Below are positions 35,067 to 43,959 of a stretch of DNA of 64,000 bases, in pieces; within the stretch, counting starts at the first letter, position 1; each line of letters begins with the position of its first letter. The notes beneath the pieces were generated by a model. The model ran no database searches. It was not told where the DNA came from and saw nothing but the letters and a program-made list of their open reading frames with translations. The stretch covers positions 1 to 64,000 of the forward strand of contig NZ_JAHNZT010000009.1 in assembly GCF_019039035.1 (NCBI RefSeq). The letters are read 5' to 3'. The DNA is from Citreicoccus inhibens. GTDB taxonomy: Bacteria > Myxococcota > Myxococcia > Myxococcales > Myxococcaceae. The position numbers and the translations under genes are program-made.

Positions 35067-36209
35067 TCACTGCCCTGCGTCCGCGCCGCCACCCGTGCCG
35101 GTTCGCTCGGATGCGGCGGGCGCTTCCTTGGGCTGGATGGGCATGCCGTCGCGCAGCAACTGAAGGCTGCTCACGACCACCTGCATGCCCGCGTCCAAGC
35201 CGCCGAGGACTTCGTAGTCATTGCCCTGGATGCGCCCCAGGTCCACGGGCGTGCGCTTCGCGACGGTGCCGCCGTCCCCCTGCGCCACCACCATGGCGAA
35301 GGACTCCGTGCCCTGATGGGTGACCGCGGCGGTGGGCATCTTCAGCGCGTCGCGCGCGGAGTAGATGATCTGCGCGCGCACCAGCTGGCCCGCGCGCAGC
35401 TTCGCCGTGTTGTCGAAGGCGGCCTTCACCTCCACCAACTGCGTGCCGGTGTTGGGGGTGGGCGCGACGAAGAAGACGGGCGCGCGCACCACCGGCTTGC
35501 CCTCCGCGTCGAGTACCTCCAGGGGCGTCTTGCCCACCTCCACGTGCGAGGCGCGCTCCACGGGCACCTGCACGGACAGCTCCAGCGCCAGGCTCTGGTC
35601 CACTCGCGTGAGCGCCGACTGGGGCGTGACGTAGTCGCCAAGCTTCACCGGGATGTCGCCCACCGTGCCGGAGAAGGGCGCGCTCACGTTGTAGAAACCC
35701 AGCTGCACTTGCTGCGATTGAATCTGGGCCTCGGAGGAGCGGGCCTGGGCCTCGGCTTGCTCGGCCTGGGCCACCGCCTGGTCATAGTCCTGGCGACTGG
35801 TGAGGCCCTCCTTGAGGAGCTGCTCGCTGCGCTGGCGCGTGCGGCGCGCGTACTCGCGGTTGGCGAGGGCGGAGGCGCGCTGCGCTTCGATGGCGCGCAG
35901 GTTGGCCTTCACCTGTCGCGGATCCACCACCAGCAGCAACTGACCCTGCTTCACCGTGTCCCCGGGGCGCACGGAGATGGTCTCGATGTAGCCGGCCACT
36001 TGAGGGAAGACGGTGATGCTGCGCCGGGAGATGAGCGTGCCCACGTACTCGACCGAGTCGAGCACCGGGCCTGGCTTCACCGACAGCACTTGCACGGGGA
36101 GCGCCTTGCCGGCCGCCGCGCCCTGCTGCTTGCTCGCGTCCTTGTCGTGGCACCCCGCCACGAGGGCCAGCACCATGCCCCATCGCCCCCAGCCGCTCAC
36201 CAATCGCAT
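35067..36209 (-). CDS. RND efflux periplasmic adaptor (AcrA/MexA-like) lipoprotein
   Basis: A 380-residue membrane fusion protein with lipobox Val-Ala-Gly-Cys (Cys20). The lipoyl-half motifs flank a coiled-coil hairpin (about 100-170: Glu-Tyr-Ala-Arg-Arg-Thr-Arg-Gln-Arg-Ser-Glu). A Gly-Thr-Val-Gly-Asp-Ile-Pro-Val lipoyl segment and a beta-barrel domain follow. It links the RND pump to the TolC-like channel. The start overlaps the end of the TolC-like gene by 13 bases. Confidence 0.93.
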   Translation of the reverse strand: MRLVSGWGRWGMVLALVAGCHDKDASKQQGAAAGKALPVQVLSVKPGPVLDSVEYVGTLISRRSITVFPQVAGYIETISVRPGDTVKQGQLLLVVDPRQVKANLRAIEAQRASALANREYARRTRQRSEQLLKEGLTSRQDYDQAVAQAEQAEAQARSSEAQIQSQQVQLGFYNVSAPFSGTVGDIPVKLGDYVTPQSALTRVDQSLALELSVQVPVERASHVEVGKTPLEVLDAEGKPVVRAPVFFVAPTPNTGTQLVEVKAAFDNTAKLRAGQLVRAQIIYSARDALKMPTAAVTHQGTESFAMVVAQGDGGTVAKRTPVDLGRIQGNDYEVLGGLDAGMQVVVSSLQLLRDGMPIQPKEAPAASERTGTGGGADAGQ

Positions 36210-37672
36210 GCTGCCTCCGCGAGGAACGCGTCCACCTGCGCTTGCTGGTACTGGAACTCGCGCACCACCAGCTCCAGCTCGGCGCGGCGCAGGTCGCCGG
36301 CTGACTGCACCAGCTCGAGGCTGGTCCCCGTGCCCACCTCGAAGCTGCGGCGGGTGAGCCGGTCGCTCTCCTCCGCCAGCGCGCGCTCACGCGCCGCGAT
36401 GTCTCGGGTGGAGCGCGCCACCTCCACCTGACGGCGCGCCCGCACCACCTCCACCGAGACCGAGCGCTCGCGCGCCACCACGTTCTGGCGCGCCTGGTCC
36501 GCTTCCGCGCGCGTCTGCCGCAGGCTGCCCTCGCGCGCGCCGCCATCCCAGAAGGGGAGGTTGAGGGACACGCCCACGCCCCAGGCCGGTACGTCCGCGA
36601 AGCCGGGGTCCACGGTGATGGCCACCGCCGTGGCGGACAGGTCCAACGTGGGCGCGTACTTCCACTTCACGCCGGTCACCGCGCGCTCGGCCACCTTGAG
36701 TCGCGAGCGCGCCACCTCGAGGTCGGAGCGCTCGTTCACGTCGCTCAGCGCCCGACAGTCATGGTGGTTGTGGTCCAGCAGTTGTTCGAGCCCCGCGCCG
36801 TTGGCGGGACCCACCTGGGCGGGGATGCCCAGCACCAACCCGAGCGACTCGCGCGCCTTGCGCAGGTCCTCGTCCCCCGTCACCACCGCCGTGCGGGCGA
36901 TCTCCGTGTCTTGCGCCACGCGCACCACGTCCAGCCGCGTGCCCGCGCCCAGGTCGAAGCGGCGCTGGGCCAGGGCCTGCCGCTCCAGGGCCGTGCGCAG
37001 GTTGACGCGATTCACTTCCGCCAACCGCTCGGCGGACGAGGCCGTCACCAGCGCTTGGGCCAACCCCAAGGTGAGCTGCCGCTTGGTCTCCGCCAGGGAC
37101 AGCGCCGCGGTGTGCCGAGACTCCTTCGCGGTGCCCACGCCGTAGATGCTCCCCAGGTCCACCAGCGGCATGGAGCCGGTGAGCAGGCCCACCACGAGGG
37201 GCTGGGTGGGCCGCTTGGCGCCGGTGTTCGAGCCCTCCACGCCGCTGCCGCCGCCGCTGATTCCTCCGCTCAAGCCGCCGCCAATGAGGCTGGAGTCCTT
37301 GGGGAGCTGCGTGGCGATGGTGCCGTTGATGGTGGGCAGCAGGTTGGCGAGCGCGATGCGCCACTGGCCCGCGGCCACCTCCACTTGGGCCAGCGCGGTG
37401 CGCAGGTCGGTGGAGCGCTGCCGCAGCAAATCCAACGCTTCGCCCCAGGTCTTCACCTGGAGGGGCGGCGGCGGCACGGGGGTCAGCAGTGGATCCGACA
37501 CCTGGGGTTGGAAGGGCGGCGGGACCTCCGGCACGTCATCGGGTGAGTGCGTGGGCGGCGCCGCCTGGGCGGCGGACTTCACCGGGCGCTCGGGCCCCGG
37601 GGTGGCCGGGGGTGGCAGCGCGACGATGAGTCCGGCGCGCGACAGCCAGGCTGCGAGCAGGAGGGGCGTCAT
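36197..37672 (-). CDS. TolC-family outer-membrane efflux channel
   Basis: A 491-residue exported protein with a hydrophobic signal and a Pro-rich N-terminal segment. It has the two repeated helical hairpins typical of TolC/OprM: heptad Leu/Ala/Arg-rich coiled coils and turns such as Phe-Asp-Leu-Gly-Ala-Gly-Thr-Arg-Leu-Asp-Val and Phe-Glu-Val-Gly-Thr-Gly-Thr-Ser-Leu-Glu-Leu. First gene of the three-gene tripartite pump, with GGGAGGG ahead of its ATG. No local regulator is adjacent. Confidence 0.92.
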   Translation of the reverse strand: MTPLLLAAWLSRAGLIVALPPPATPGPERPVKSAAQAAPPTHSPDDVPEVPPPFQPQVSDPLLTPVPPPPLQVKTWGEALDLLRQRSTDLRTALAQVEVAAGQWRIALANLLPTINGTIATQLPKDSSLIGGGLSGGISGGGSGVEGSNTGAKRPTQPLVVGLLTGSMPLVDLGSIYGVGTAKESRHTAALSLAETKRQLTLGLAQALVTASSAERLAEVNRVNLRTALERQALAQRRFDLGAGTRLDVVRVAQDTEIARTAVVTGDEDLRKARESLGLVLGIPAQVGPANGAGLEQLLDHNHHDCRALSDVNERSDLEVARSRLKVAERAVTGVKWKYAPTLDLSATAVAITVDPGFADVPAWGVGVSLNLPFWDGGAREGSLRQTRAEADQARQNVVARERSVSVEVVRARRQVEVARSTRDIAARERALAEESDRLTRRSFEVGTGTSLELVQSAGDLRRAELELVVREFQYQQAQVDAFLAEAACDW

Positions 37673-37808
37673 AGGCGATGCCCTCCCAGGTAGGAGTCAT
37701 CGCCGCGCGGTGCCACTGCCCGTCGCGTCTCGGTGGCGCTGGCCAACACAGCGAGGCGGGCGGCTGCTCACCAGTGAATGGTGCGCGCGCCTCGCGCGTG
37801 GAGCCGGC

Positions 37809-39872
37809 TCAGCGGCCCGACTGGAGCATGGACAGGCGCTGCCTGGCGCCGCGGCTCTGCGGATCGAACCGCAGCGCCTCTTCCAGCAGCTCCTTGCCAT
37901 GCGCGGGGTTGCCCTGGACGACGTACAGGTCCGCCAGGCGCACCAGCACCTCGGCGTTGTACGGCTGGAGGTCCAGCGCGCGCTCGAACTCGCGCGTGGC
38001 GGTGGCCGCGTCACGCCGACGGATGGCGAGCTGGCCGAGCAGGACGTGGGGCTGCACCAGCCCGCTCGTCTCGGGCTGCGTCGCCAGCGCCTGGAGCGCG
38101 GGCAGGGCGCGCACGTCCCCGAAGCTGCCCAGGGTGATGGCCGCCGTCTGCCGCACCCACAGCGAGCGGTCATTCAGGAAGGGCAGCAGGTCCGCCGCGG
38201 CCTCCTTCGCGCCCACGCTGGCCAGCCCGTCGATGAGGTTGCAGCGCAAGAGGTCATCCTGGGTGTCCTTCAGCACGGCGCGCAGGGTGGGCACGGCGGC
38301 CTTCTTGAAGCGGAGCGAGAGCAGCTCCGCGGCGGCGCCCCGCAGCGTGGGCACCTCCGAGGTGTCGCGCAGCACCGCCTCCAGCGCGGGGGCGCTGTCC
38401 GCGGCGGACTTCTCGTCGAACGCGTCAGCGAGGCGCAGGCGGCGCTGCTGGCGCTGCTCGGCCTGGGGCCACCACTTCGCCAGCGACTGGCCCAGCGACT
38501 CGGGCGTCTGCTTGGCGTGGCAGGTGCCGCACGCGTTGGGGATGTCGTGGCGCGCGGTGTTCTGCGGCGCGGGCACGTCAATGGCGTGGTCCGCGAACTT
38601 GTCCAACACGCCCGAGACGACGGACGGCATGTGGCACGCGATGCAGTCCTGCGCGGCCGCGGCCTGGTGGTGCGTGTGCTTCGCGCCCTGCGCGACGATG
38701 TCCGCGTGACAGCCCTGGCAGGTGGCCGCGCCCACGGAGGTCGCCTTGACCTGGGGCTTCTTCAGCTCGTCCGCCGCGTGAGGCTCGTGGGGCGCGGTGT
38801 GGCACGTCAGGCAGGTGGCGCCGCCCTGGGTGTGGCAGCGCGACTGGATGAGCGCCTGATACTCGAAGCTGGAGGTGCTGGGGCGGCCATCCGAGAAGAA
38901 GTCCCCCGAGCGCTCTCCGCCCACCATCAGCACCATGGGCTGGTAGTGGTCCTCGTAGCGCTGGCCGGGCTGGAAGCGGTGGGCCGCGTCGAGCATGGGG
39001 AAGAGCGTGCGGCGCGGCCCGTGGCACTGCGTGCACACCGCGAGCTGCGCGTCCTTGGCGAGCTTGCGCGGCTGGACGATGTCCGTGGGGTCCTGCGTCT
39101 CCGCGTGGCGCGCGCCGGGGCCATGGCACGACTCACAGGCGACGCCTGGGTCGATGAACTGCGTGCTCCACTCGTGGTTGGCGCGGTCGTAGCGCGCGTC
39201 CAGTCCGGTGACGTGGCAGTCCAGGCACGCGTGCTGGGCGCTGCGCGCGAAGTTGGCCCAGAAGAAGGGGTGGTCCGGGGTCAGCGCGCCCTGCTTGGCC
39301 TCCGAGTAATCCACCCACGAGCCCTTGCCCGTGACGTGGAAGTAGATGGGCAGCACCTGCCAGCGGCCGTCGCTCAGCACGGTGACGGGGTCCTGCATGC
39401 GCTTGCCGCCCACGAGCCACTGCACGGGCCACTCGCCGAGCTGTCCGTCGCGGCCCTGCGTGCGCATCCAGTACCGCGCGCTGTCGCGGTGCATCCACGC
39501 CTCGCTCGACTCGCCCTTGAAGTGGGCGTTGGCGAAGGTGCCGACCACGTACTCCTTCGTGGCGGGCGACAGGGCGCGCGCGTGCCAGTCCTTGTGCCAC
39601 GCGGTGTGCTCGTCCTCGTGGCAGTCCGCGCAGACGGCCGAGCCCGCGAAGGCGTTCGCCGCGGGCAGCGCGCTCGCTCCCGGCTTGTCCGGCGCGACGG
39701 CGGCGGTGACCGTCCCCGCGTCCGGCACGACCGCCGTGACGGGCGCGGCGGGCGGTGCCACGGCGGGCGGCGGCGCGGACGGGGACGCGCGCTGCGAGGT
39801 CACGATTCCCACGGCCGCCCCGACTGCAACGAGGGCCGCGAGGGAGAGCAGGACAGGACGAGAGGGGCGCAT
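37809..39872 (-). CDS. octaheme cytochrome c with HEAT and TPR-like C-terminus
   Basis: A 687-residue protein with an N-terminal membrane anchor and an Ala/Pro-rich spacer. Eight CXXCH haem sites follow within about residues 60-460: CADCH, CLDCH, CESCH, CTQCH, CLTCH, CQGCH, CIACH, CGTCH. About 130 residues of HEAT-like helices come next, then two TPR-like repeats. The haem part is related to cytochrome c554/multiheme electron-transfer proteins of the periplasm; the C-terminal repeats would dock partners. Function (respiration, detoxification) is inferred only. It stands alone; neighbouring genes are unrelated. Confidence 0.88.
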   Translation of the reverse strand: MRPSRPVLLSLAALVAVGAAVGIVTSQRASPSAPPPAVAPPAAPVTAVVPDAGTVTAAVAPDKPGASALPAANAFAGSAVCADCHEDEHTAWHKDWHARALSPATKEYVVGTFANAHFKGESSEAWMHRDSARYWMRTQGRDGQLGEWPVQWLVGGKRMQDPVTVLSDGRWQVLPIYFHVTGKGSWVDYSEAKQGALTPDHPFFWANFARSAQHACLDCHVTGLDARYDRANHEWSTQFIDPGVACESCHGPGARHAETQDPTDIVQPRKLAKDAQLAVCTQCHGPRRTLFPMLDAAHRFQPGQRYEDHYQPMVLMVGGERSGDFFSDGRPSTSSFEYQALIQSRCHTQGGATCLTCHTAPHEPHAADELKKPQVKATSVGAATCQGCHADIVAQGAKHTHHQAAAAQDCIACHMPSVVSGVLDKFADHAIDVPAPQNTARHDIPNACGTCHAKQTPESLGQSLAKWWPQAEQRQQRRLRLADAFDEKSAADSAPALEAVLRDTSEVPTLRGAAAELLSLRFKKAAVPTLRAVLKDTQDDLLRCNLIDGLASVGAKEAAADLLPFLNDRSLWVRQTAAITLGSFGDVRALPALQALATQPETSGLVQPHVLLGQLAIRRRDAATATREFERALDLQPYNAEVLVRLADLYVVQGNPAHGKELLEEALRFDPQSRGARQRLSMLQSGR

Positions 39873-39946
39873 CCGGAGGTGGCGCCATGCTCCCCCGGAC
39901 GCCGCTTCAGCACAAGCCGCCCTCCCGTTAATTCATGTCTCTACTG

Positions 39947-40200
39947 TTATTCCTGAGCAGTGGCCGGGCCTGCCAGCGCGGCGGCCTTGACGGCGAGCAG
40001 GCGCTCCCGGACGGCGTCCAGGTGGGTGCCGTCCCTCGTTCCCGGGGTTGGCGGGCACGATGCCGAGCCCGCGCGGGCACCAGGTGAGCCAGCGCAGAAG
40101 GTACTACTCCGGCCAGTCGTCCACCGGCACCTTCCCGTACCGCCGGCCACTCTGGCACTGCCGTCCCCTGGGCTCGACCCCCGCCGTGCGCGCCGCGCTA
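39947..40200 (-). pseudogene. remnant of a small protein gene (nonsense + frameshift)
   Basis: Two protein-like pieces lie in different frames on the minus strand. The first, Arg-Tyr-Gly-Lys-Val-Pro-Val-Asp-Asp-Trp-Pro-Glu, hits TAG where Tyr would fit, then continues as Tyr-Leu-Leu-Arg-Trp ... Ile-Val-Pro-Ala-Asn-Pro-Gly-Asn-Glu. After a one-base shift the second piece, His-Leu-Asp-Ala-Val-Arg-Glu-Arg-Leu-Leu-Ala-Val, runs to TAA at 39947. Read together they resemble one small soluble protein of unknown family. The upstream boundary is a guess. It could be a sequencing artefact or a chance alignment of frames. Confidence 0.4.
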
Positions 40201-40225
40201 GGCTGGGGCGCTCGGGGGACTCACC

Positions 40226-41053
40226 ATGCCGAGGCTGTCCGTCAACGGAACCACGCTCTATTACGAGGACACCGGAGGCAGGGGCGAGCCCGTCGTCTTC
40301 AGCCACGGCCTCCTGTGGAGCACACGACTGTTTGATCCGCAGGTGGAGGCGCTGCGCTCGCGCTATCGCTGCATCGCCTACGACCATCGCGGACAGGGAC
40401 AGAGCGCGGTGCCCGCCATGGACGTCATCGACATGGAGACCGTGTACGCGGACGCGGTGGCGCTCATCGAGCAGCTCGGCGTGGGGCCCTGCCACTTCGT
40501 CGGACTGTCCATGGGCGGCTTCGTGGGGATGCGGTTGGCCTCGCGCCGGCCGGACCTCGTGCGCTCGCTCACGCTGTTGGAGACGAGCGCGGACATCGAG
40601 CCGCCGGAGAACGCGCCCCGTTACAAGTGGCTCAACCGCATCGCGCGCTTCGTGGGCCTGCGGCCCGTGGCTGGCGTGGTGATGCGCATCATGTTCGGCC
40701 GCACGTTCCTCACCGCGCCGGAGCGCGAGGCGGACCGCGCGCTGTGGCGCTCGCGGCTCGTGGGCAATCGCCGCGACATCTGGCGCGCCGTCAACGGGGT
40801 CATCTACCGCGCGGGCGTGCTGGACGAACTGGCGCGCATCCGCGTGCCCACCCTGGTCGTCGTGGGCGAGGAGGACGTGGCCACCGTGCCCGCGAAGGCC
40901 GAGCGCCTGCACGCGGACATCCCCGGCTCGCGCCTGGTGCGACTGCCGCGCGGTGGACACTCGTCCACGGTGGAGGAGCCCGCGCTGGTGAACGCGGTGC
41001 TCCTGCCCTTCCTGGACGAGCAGGGCGGGCGAGCGGGCGCGTCGGCCGTGTGA
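40226..41053 (+). CDS. alpha/beta hydrolase
   Basis: A 275-residue hydrolase: oxyanion Ser-His-Gly-Leu near residue 30, nucleophile in Gly-Leu-Ser-Met-Gly-Gly at about 95, acid Asp/Glu region Val-Val-Gly-Glu-Glu-Asp, and catalytic His in Gly-Gly-His-Ser-Ser. Close in type to 3-oxoadipate enol-lactonase or other soluble esterases; substrate unknown. The ATG at 40226 lies directly before the first strand. It leads a run of three plus-strand genes, but spacing (53 and 67 bases) does not prove an operon. Confidence 0.85.
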   Translation: MPRLSVNGTTLYYEDTGGRGEPVVFSHGLLWSTRLFDPQVEALRSRYRCIAYDHRGQGQSAVPAMDVIDMETVYADAVALIEQLGVGPCHFVGLSMGGFVGMRLASRRPDLVRSLTLLETSADIEPPENAPRYKWLNRIARFVGLRPVAGVVMRIMFGRTFLTAPEREADRALWRSRLVGNRRDIWRAVNGVIYRAGVLDELARIRVPTLVVVGEEDVATVPAKAERLHADIPGSRLVRLPRGGHSSTVEEPALVNAVLLPFLDEQGGRAGASAV

Positions 41054-41106
41054 GCGGTGCTCGGACGTGATAGGCCCGCTCCCGTGCGCATGACGAGAGG
41101 TGTCGC

Positions 41107-41814
41107 GTGAGCCAGCTCACCATCGTTCGCCACGGGCAGACGACCGGCCCGCTGGAGGACAGGGACCGCTTGTCCCCCTTGGGACACGAACAGGCCGCGC
41201 AGCTCGGCCGGAGCTGGGCCGCCGCGCGCCGCGCGCTCACCCACGTCTTCGTGGGCCCCGCGCGGCGTCACCATCAGACATGCGACGCGGTGGGCGCCGC
41301 GTATCGCGACGCGGGCCTGACCTTCCCCACGCCGGTGGAGCTGCCCGGCCTGGACGAGTACCCCGCGGAGCGCCTGTTCCGCGTGCTGCTGCCGGAGCTG
41401 GCCCAGCGCGACGCGCGCATCCGCGCCCTGTTGGAGCAGCGCGACGAGGGCGACGATGGCGAGCGATTGGCGTTCCGCCTCTTGGAGCCGCTGGGCCTGG
41501 GCTGGGCGCGAGACGAGCTGACGCACGCCTCGGTGGAGCGCTGGGGCGAGTTCGTCGCGCGCGTGGAGGGCGCGCTCCTGCGCATCGCGCGGGAGGCGGG
41601 ACGTGGCGCCACGGTGGCGGCGTTCACCTCGGCGGGGCCCACGGCGGTGGCCACGGGCTGGTCCCTGGGCGCGACGGGCGAGCGCGTCTTCACGCTGAGC
41701 CTGTCCGTGCGCAACGTGTCCTGCACGGACTTCCTCTTCGCGGGGGAGCGGCTGTCGCTCCAGGGCTTCAATGACGTGTCTCATCTGACGGGCGAGGCCC
41801 GCACGTTGCGCTGA
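41107..41814 (+). CDS. histidine phosphatase (phosphoglycerate mutase-like)
   Basis: A 235-residue protein with the catalytic motif Val-Arg-His-Gly-Gln-Thr close to the N-terminus. A second His region follows in the mid-part (Arg-Arg-His-His-Gln-Thr), and the distal His expected in this branch is replaced by Ser-Ala-Gly-Pro in 'Phe-Thr-Ser-Ala-Gly-Pro'. The last change may reduce phosphatase activity or place the residue elsewhere. Start GTG 41107 has AGAGG upstream. Role uncertain: a metabolite phosphatase or sugar-phosphate mutase. Confidence 0.8.
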   Translation: MSQLTIVRHGQTTGPLEDRDRLSPLGHEQAAQLGRSWAAARRALTHVFVGPARRHHQTCDAVGAAYRDAGLTFPTPVELPGLDEYPAERLFRVLLPELAQRDARIRALLEQRDEGDDGERLAFRLLEPLGLGWARDELTHASVERWGEFVARVEGALLRIAREAGRGATVAAFTSAGPTAVATGWSLGATGERVFTLSLSVRNVSCTDFLFAGERLSLQGFNDVSHLTGEARTLR

Positions 41815-41881
41815 CGCAGCGGCCCGTGCGGCGACCCATTCCAGACGTGGCCGCGGCGCCACGGGACGGAGGACAGCGGCG

Positions 41882-42982
41882 ATGACGGCGGAATGGCAGG
41901 ACAAGACGCGCGAGGTGCGGCAGGGAGAGGAGCTGGACGCGGCGTGGCTGGAGCGCTTCCTCAAGGAGAAGCTGCCGGAGCTGAGCGGCCCGCTGGTCGT
42001 GGAGCAGTTCCCCGGTGGCCACTCGAACCTCACGTACCTGTTGCGCGTGGGCGAGCGGGAAATGGTCCTGCGCCGTCCGCCCTTCGGCGCGAAGAACATC
42101 AAGGCCGGCCACGACATGGAGCGCGAGTTCCGCATCCTGTCCCACCTGATGCCGGTGTTCCCGCGCGTACCCAGGCCGCTGGTGTTCTGCCCCGAGGACG
42201 GCTCACCGCTCGGCGCGCCCTTCTACGTGATGGAGCGCGTGCGCGGCGTCATCCTCCGAGGCCGCCCACCCAAGGGCCTGTCCCTGGGCGAGTCCGATTA
42301 CCGCCGCCTGTCCGAGTCCTTCGTGGACAACCTCGTGGCGCTGCACGCGGTGGACCTCCAGGCCTCCGGGCTGGCCTCGCTCGGCAAGCCCGAGGGCTAC
42401 CTGGGCCGGCAGGTGCAGGGCTGGACCGAGCGCTACCAGAAGTCGAAGACGGACGACCTGCCGGAGATGGAGGAGGTGGCGACGTGGCTCGCGGCGAACC
42501 TGCCGCCGGACACGGGCGCGGGCGCCACGTTCATCCACAACGACTACAAATACGACAACCTCGTGCTGGACCCCGACGACCTCTCGCGCATCCGCGCGGT
42601 GCTCGATTGGGAGATGGCCACGGTGGCGGATCCGCTGTCGGACCTGGGCATGGCGCTGGCGTATTGGATTGAGCCCAATGACCCCGAGGAGCTGCGCTCG
42701 TTGGGCATCGGCCTGACGTCCCAGCCCGGCAACCTCAGCCGCGAGGAGCTGGTGGCGCGCTACGAAGAGAAGAGCGGCCGACAGGTGCACCACCTCTCGT
42801 TCTACTTCGTGCTCGCGCTGTTCAAGGTCGCGGTGATTGCCCAGCAAATCTACGCGCGCTTCAAGCGCGGTTACACGAAGGACGAGCGCTTCGCGGGCCT
42901 CATCTTCGCCGTCGCCGTGCTGGGGCGACTGGCTGCCAAGGCCATCGAGAGCGGCGGCGTGAAGCCCCCCGCCAGCCTGTAG
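41882..42982 (+). CDS. aminoglycoside-phosphotransferase-like kinase (ACAD10/11-type)
   Basis: A 366-residue APH-fold kinase. Gly-His-Ser-Asn-Leu-Thr is the nucleotide loop, followed by Met-Val-Leu-Arg-Arg-Pro-Pro. The catalytic loop is Phe-Ile-His-Asn-Asp-Tyr-Lys-Tyr-Asp-Asn and the metal site Asp-Trp-Glu-Met-Ala. The Arg-Arg-Pro-Pro-x-Gly and 'Met-Glu-Arg-Glu-Phe-Arg' features fit the phosphotransferase family tied to acyl-CoA dehydrogenase ACAD10/11, which acts on hydroxy-acyl-CoA. A role in fatty-acid degradation is possible; no acyl-CoA genes are adjacent. Complete. Confidence 0.87.
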   Translation: MTAEWQDKTREVRQGEELDAAWLERFLKEKLPELSGPLVVEQFPGGHSNLTYLLRVGEREMVLRRPPFGAKNIKAGHDMEREFRILSHLMPVFPRVPRPLVFCPEDGSPLGAPFYVMERVRGVILRGRPPKGLSLGESDYRRLSESFVDNLVALHAVDLQASGLASLGKPEGYLGRQVQGWTERYQKSKTDDLPEMEEVATWLAANLPPDTGAGATFIHNDYKYDNLVLDPDDLSRIRAVLDWEMATVADPLSDLGMALAYWIEPNDPEELRSLGIGLTSQPGNLSREELVARYEEKSGRQVHHLSFYFVLALFKVAVIAQQIYARFKRGYTKDERFAGLIFAVAVLGRLAAKAIESGGVKPPASL

Positions 42983-43031
42983 GTAAATATCCGGGTTGGA
43001 TCGTTTCGCAGCGAGTTCTAGTCTTCAGGGG

Positions 43032-43535
43032 ATGAACCCACTGAAGAGCGGTGCGATGCGAAGTGTGTTGGCGGTCATGGTCCTGGCGCTGTCCGCGTGC
43101 GCGGGCGGCGTGGAGGGCGAGGACGCGGCGGCGCTCGGCACGTCCGAGTCCGCGCTGTCCTGTGACGTGACCCAGGCCTGCGCGAGCGGGGTGAGCGTGA
43201 CGTGCTCGTCCGTGAGCGGCGTGTGCACGTCCGGCGCGGACAACGGTGGCTGGGTGGAGTGTGACGGCGCGCGCACCTACTGTCCGCCCGCGTGTACCTG
43301 CGGCACCGCGCGCTACACGACCACGAAGTCTGCTCAGGCGGCCACGTGCGGACTGGCCTTCCAGCATGCCCTGTCGCTGCTGAATGCGGCGATTCTCGCG
43401 AAGTGCCCGGCGGGGTCCTGCAACCGCGTCGAGACTTCGGATGAGTGCACGCCGGTGGGCCCGAACCGCACGGATGGCTTCCGCCAGTCGCTCTCCATGA
43501 CGTACTCCTGCAACGAGCCGGCGAACTGCAAGTAG
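43032..43535 (+). CDS. Cys-rich lipoprotein
   Basis: A 167-residue lipoprotein with lipobox Leu-Ser-Ala-Cys and about twelve further Cys in the mature chain (Cys-Asp-Val-Thr-Gln-Ala-Cys, Cys-Pro-Pro-Ala-Cys-Thr-Cys, Cys-Pro-Ala-Gly-Ser-Cys), probably disulfide-paired. Polar residues dominate, suggesting a compact exported domain. ATG 43032 (AGGGG just ahead) is taken over 42996 and 43053. Family not recognised; myxobacteria carry many such Cys-rich secreted proteins. Followed by a strong hairpin. Confidence 0.78.
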   Translation: MNPLKSGAMRSVLAVMVLALSACAGGVEGEDAAALGTSESALSCDVTQACASGVSVTCSSVSGVCTSGADNGGWVECDGARTYCPPACTCGTARYTTTKSAQAATCGLAFQHALSLLNAAILAKCPAGSCNRVETSDECTPVGPNRTDGFRQSLSMTYSCNEPANCK

Positions 43536-43567
43536 GCCGGGTGCCCGGAAGGGCATTCGTGGAGTGG

Positions 43568-43610
43568 TGGACGTCTGGGGAGCGCGCGGGCTGCGCTCCT
43601 CGGACGTCCA
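43568..43610 (+). terminator. long hairpin terminator-like element
   Basis: The left arm at 43568-43585 (TGGACGTC then TGGGGAGCGC) pairs with the right arm at 43593-43610 (GCGCTCCTCG then GACGTCCA). The outer eight bases are perfect; the inner ten have one or two mismatches. It stands between the Cys-rich lipoprotein and the DUF427 gene. Confidence 0.65.
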
Positions 43611-43657
43611 TGTCTTAAGTCGGCGCGGCGGGCCTGAAGCCCGCGCAAGGAGTCGCT

Positions 43658-43942
43658 ATGCCCGTCGCGAAGTGGAACGGCGTCGTCCTCGCGGAGAGTG
43701 ACGAGTGCGAGAAGGTGGAAGGCAACTGGTACTTCCCGCCGCACGCCATCCGCCGCGAGCACTTCCAGGCGAGCCAGACGCAGACGAACTGCGCCTGGAA
43801 GGGCACGGCGAGCTACTTCGACGTCGTGGTGAACGGGCAGCGCAACAAGGACGCTGCCTGGTTCTATCCCGCACCCACGTCCGCCGCCGCCAACATCAAG
43901 GACTACGTGGCCTTCTGGCGCGGCGTCTCCATCGAGGGCTGA
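43658..43942 (+). CDS. DUF427 domain protein
   Basis: A 94-residue protein matching DUF427: Val-Val-Leu-Ala-Glu-Ser-Asp-Glu, then Trp-Tyr-Phe-Pro-Pro, Cys-Ala-Trp-Lys-Gly-Thr-Ala-Ser-Tyr-Phe-Asp and Ala-Ala-Trp-Phe-Tyr-Pro-Ala-Pro. The family is small, cytoplasmic and of unknown function. AAGGAG ahead of ATG. Convergent with the SWIM gene, 17 bases apart. Confidence 0.88.
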   Translation: MPVAKWNGVVLAESDECEKVEGNWYFPPHAIRREHFQASQTQTNCAWKGTASYFDVVVNGQRNKDAAWFYPAPTSAAANIKDYVAFWRGVSIEG

Positions 43943-43959
43943 CTCAAGCGAGGGCTGAC

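Noticed and set aside
31944..36431. 1495-residue plus-strand open frame across the RND operon
   Set aside because: It is the antisense shadow of the efflux genes: Arg/His/Gly/Leu-rich with no domain, while the minus strand has clear RND, adaptor and TolC proteins. High GC removes stops on the opposite strand.
37146..39956. 936-residue plus-strand frame over the TolC-like and octaheme genes
   Set aside because: Shadow of two real minus-strand genes; composition is Arg/Ala/Gly/Val noise with no CXXCH or other motif.
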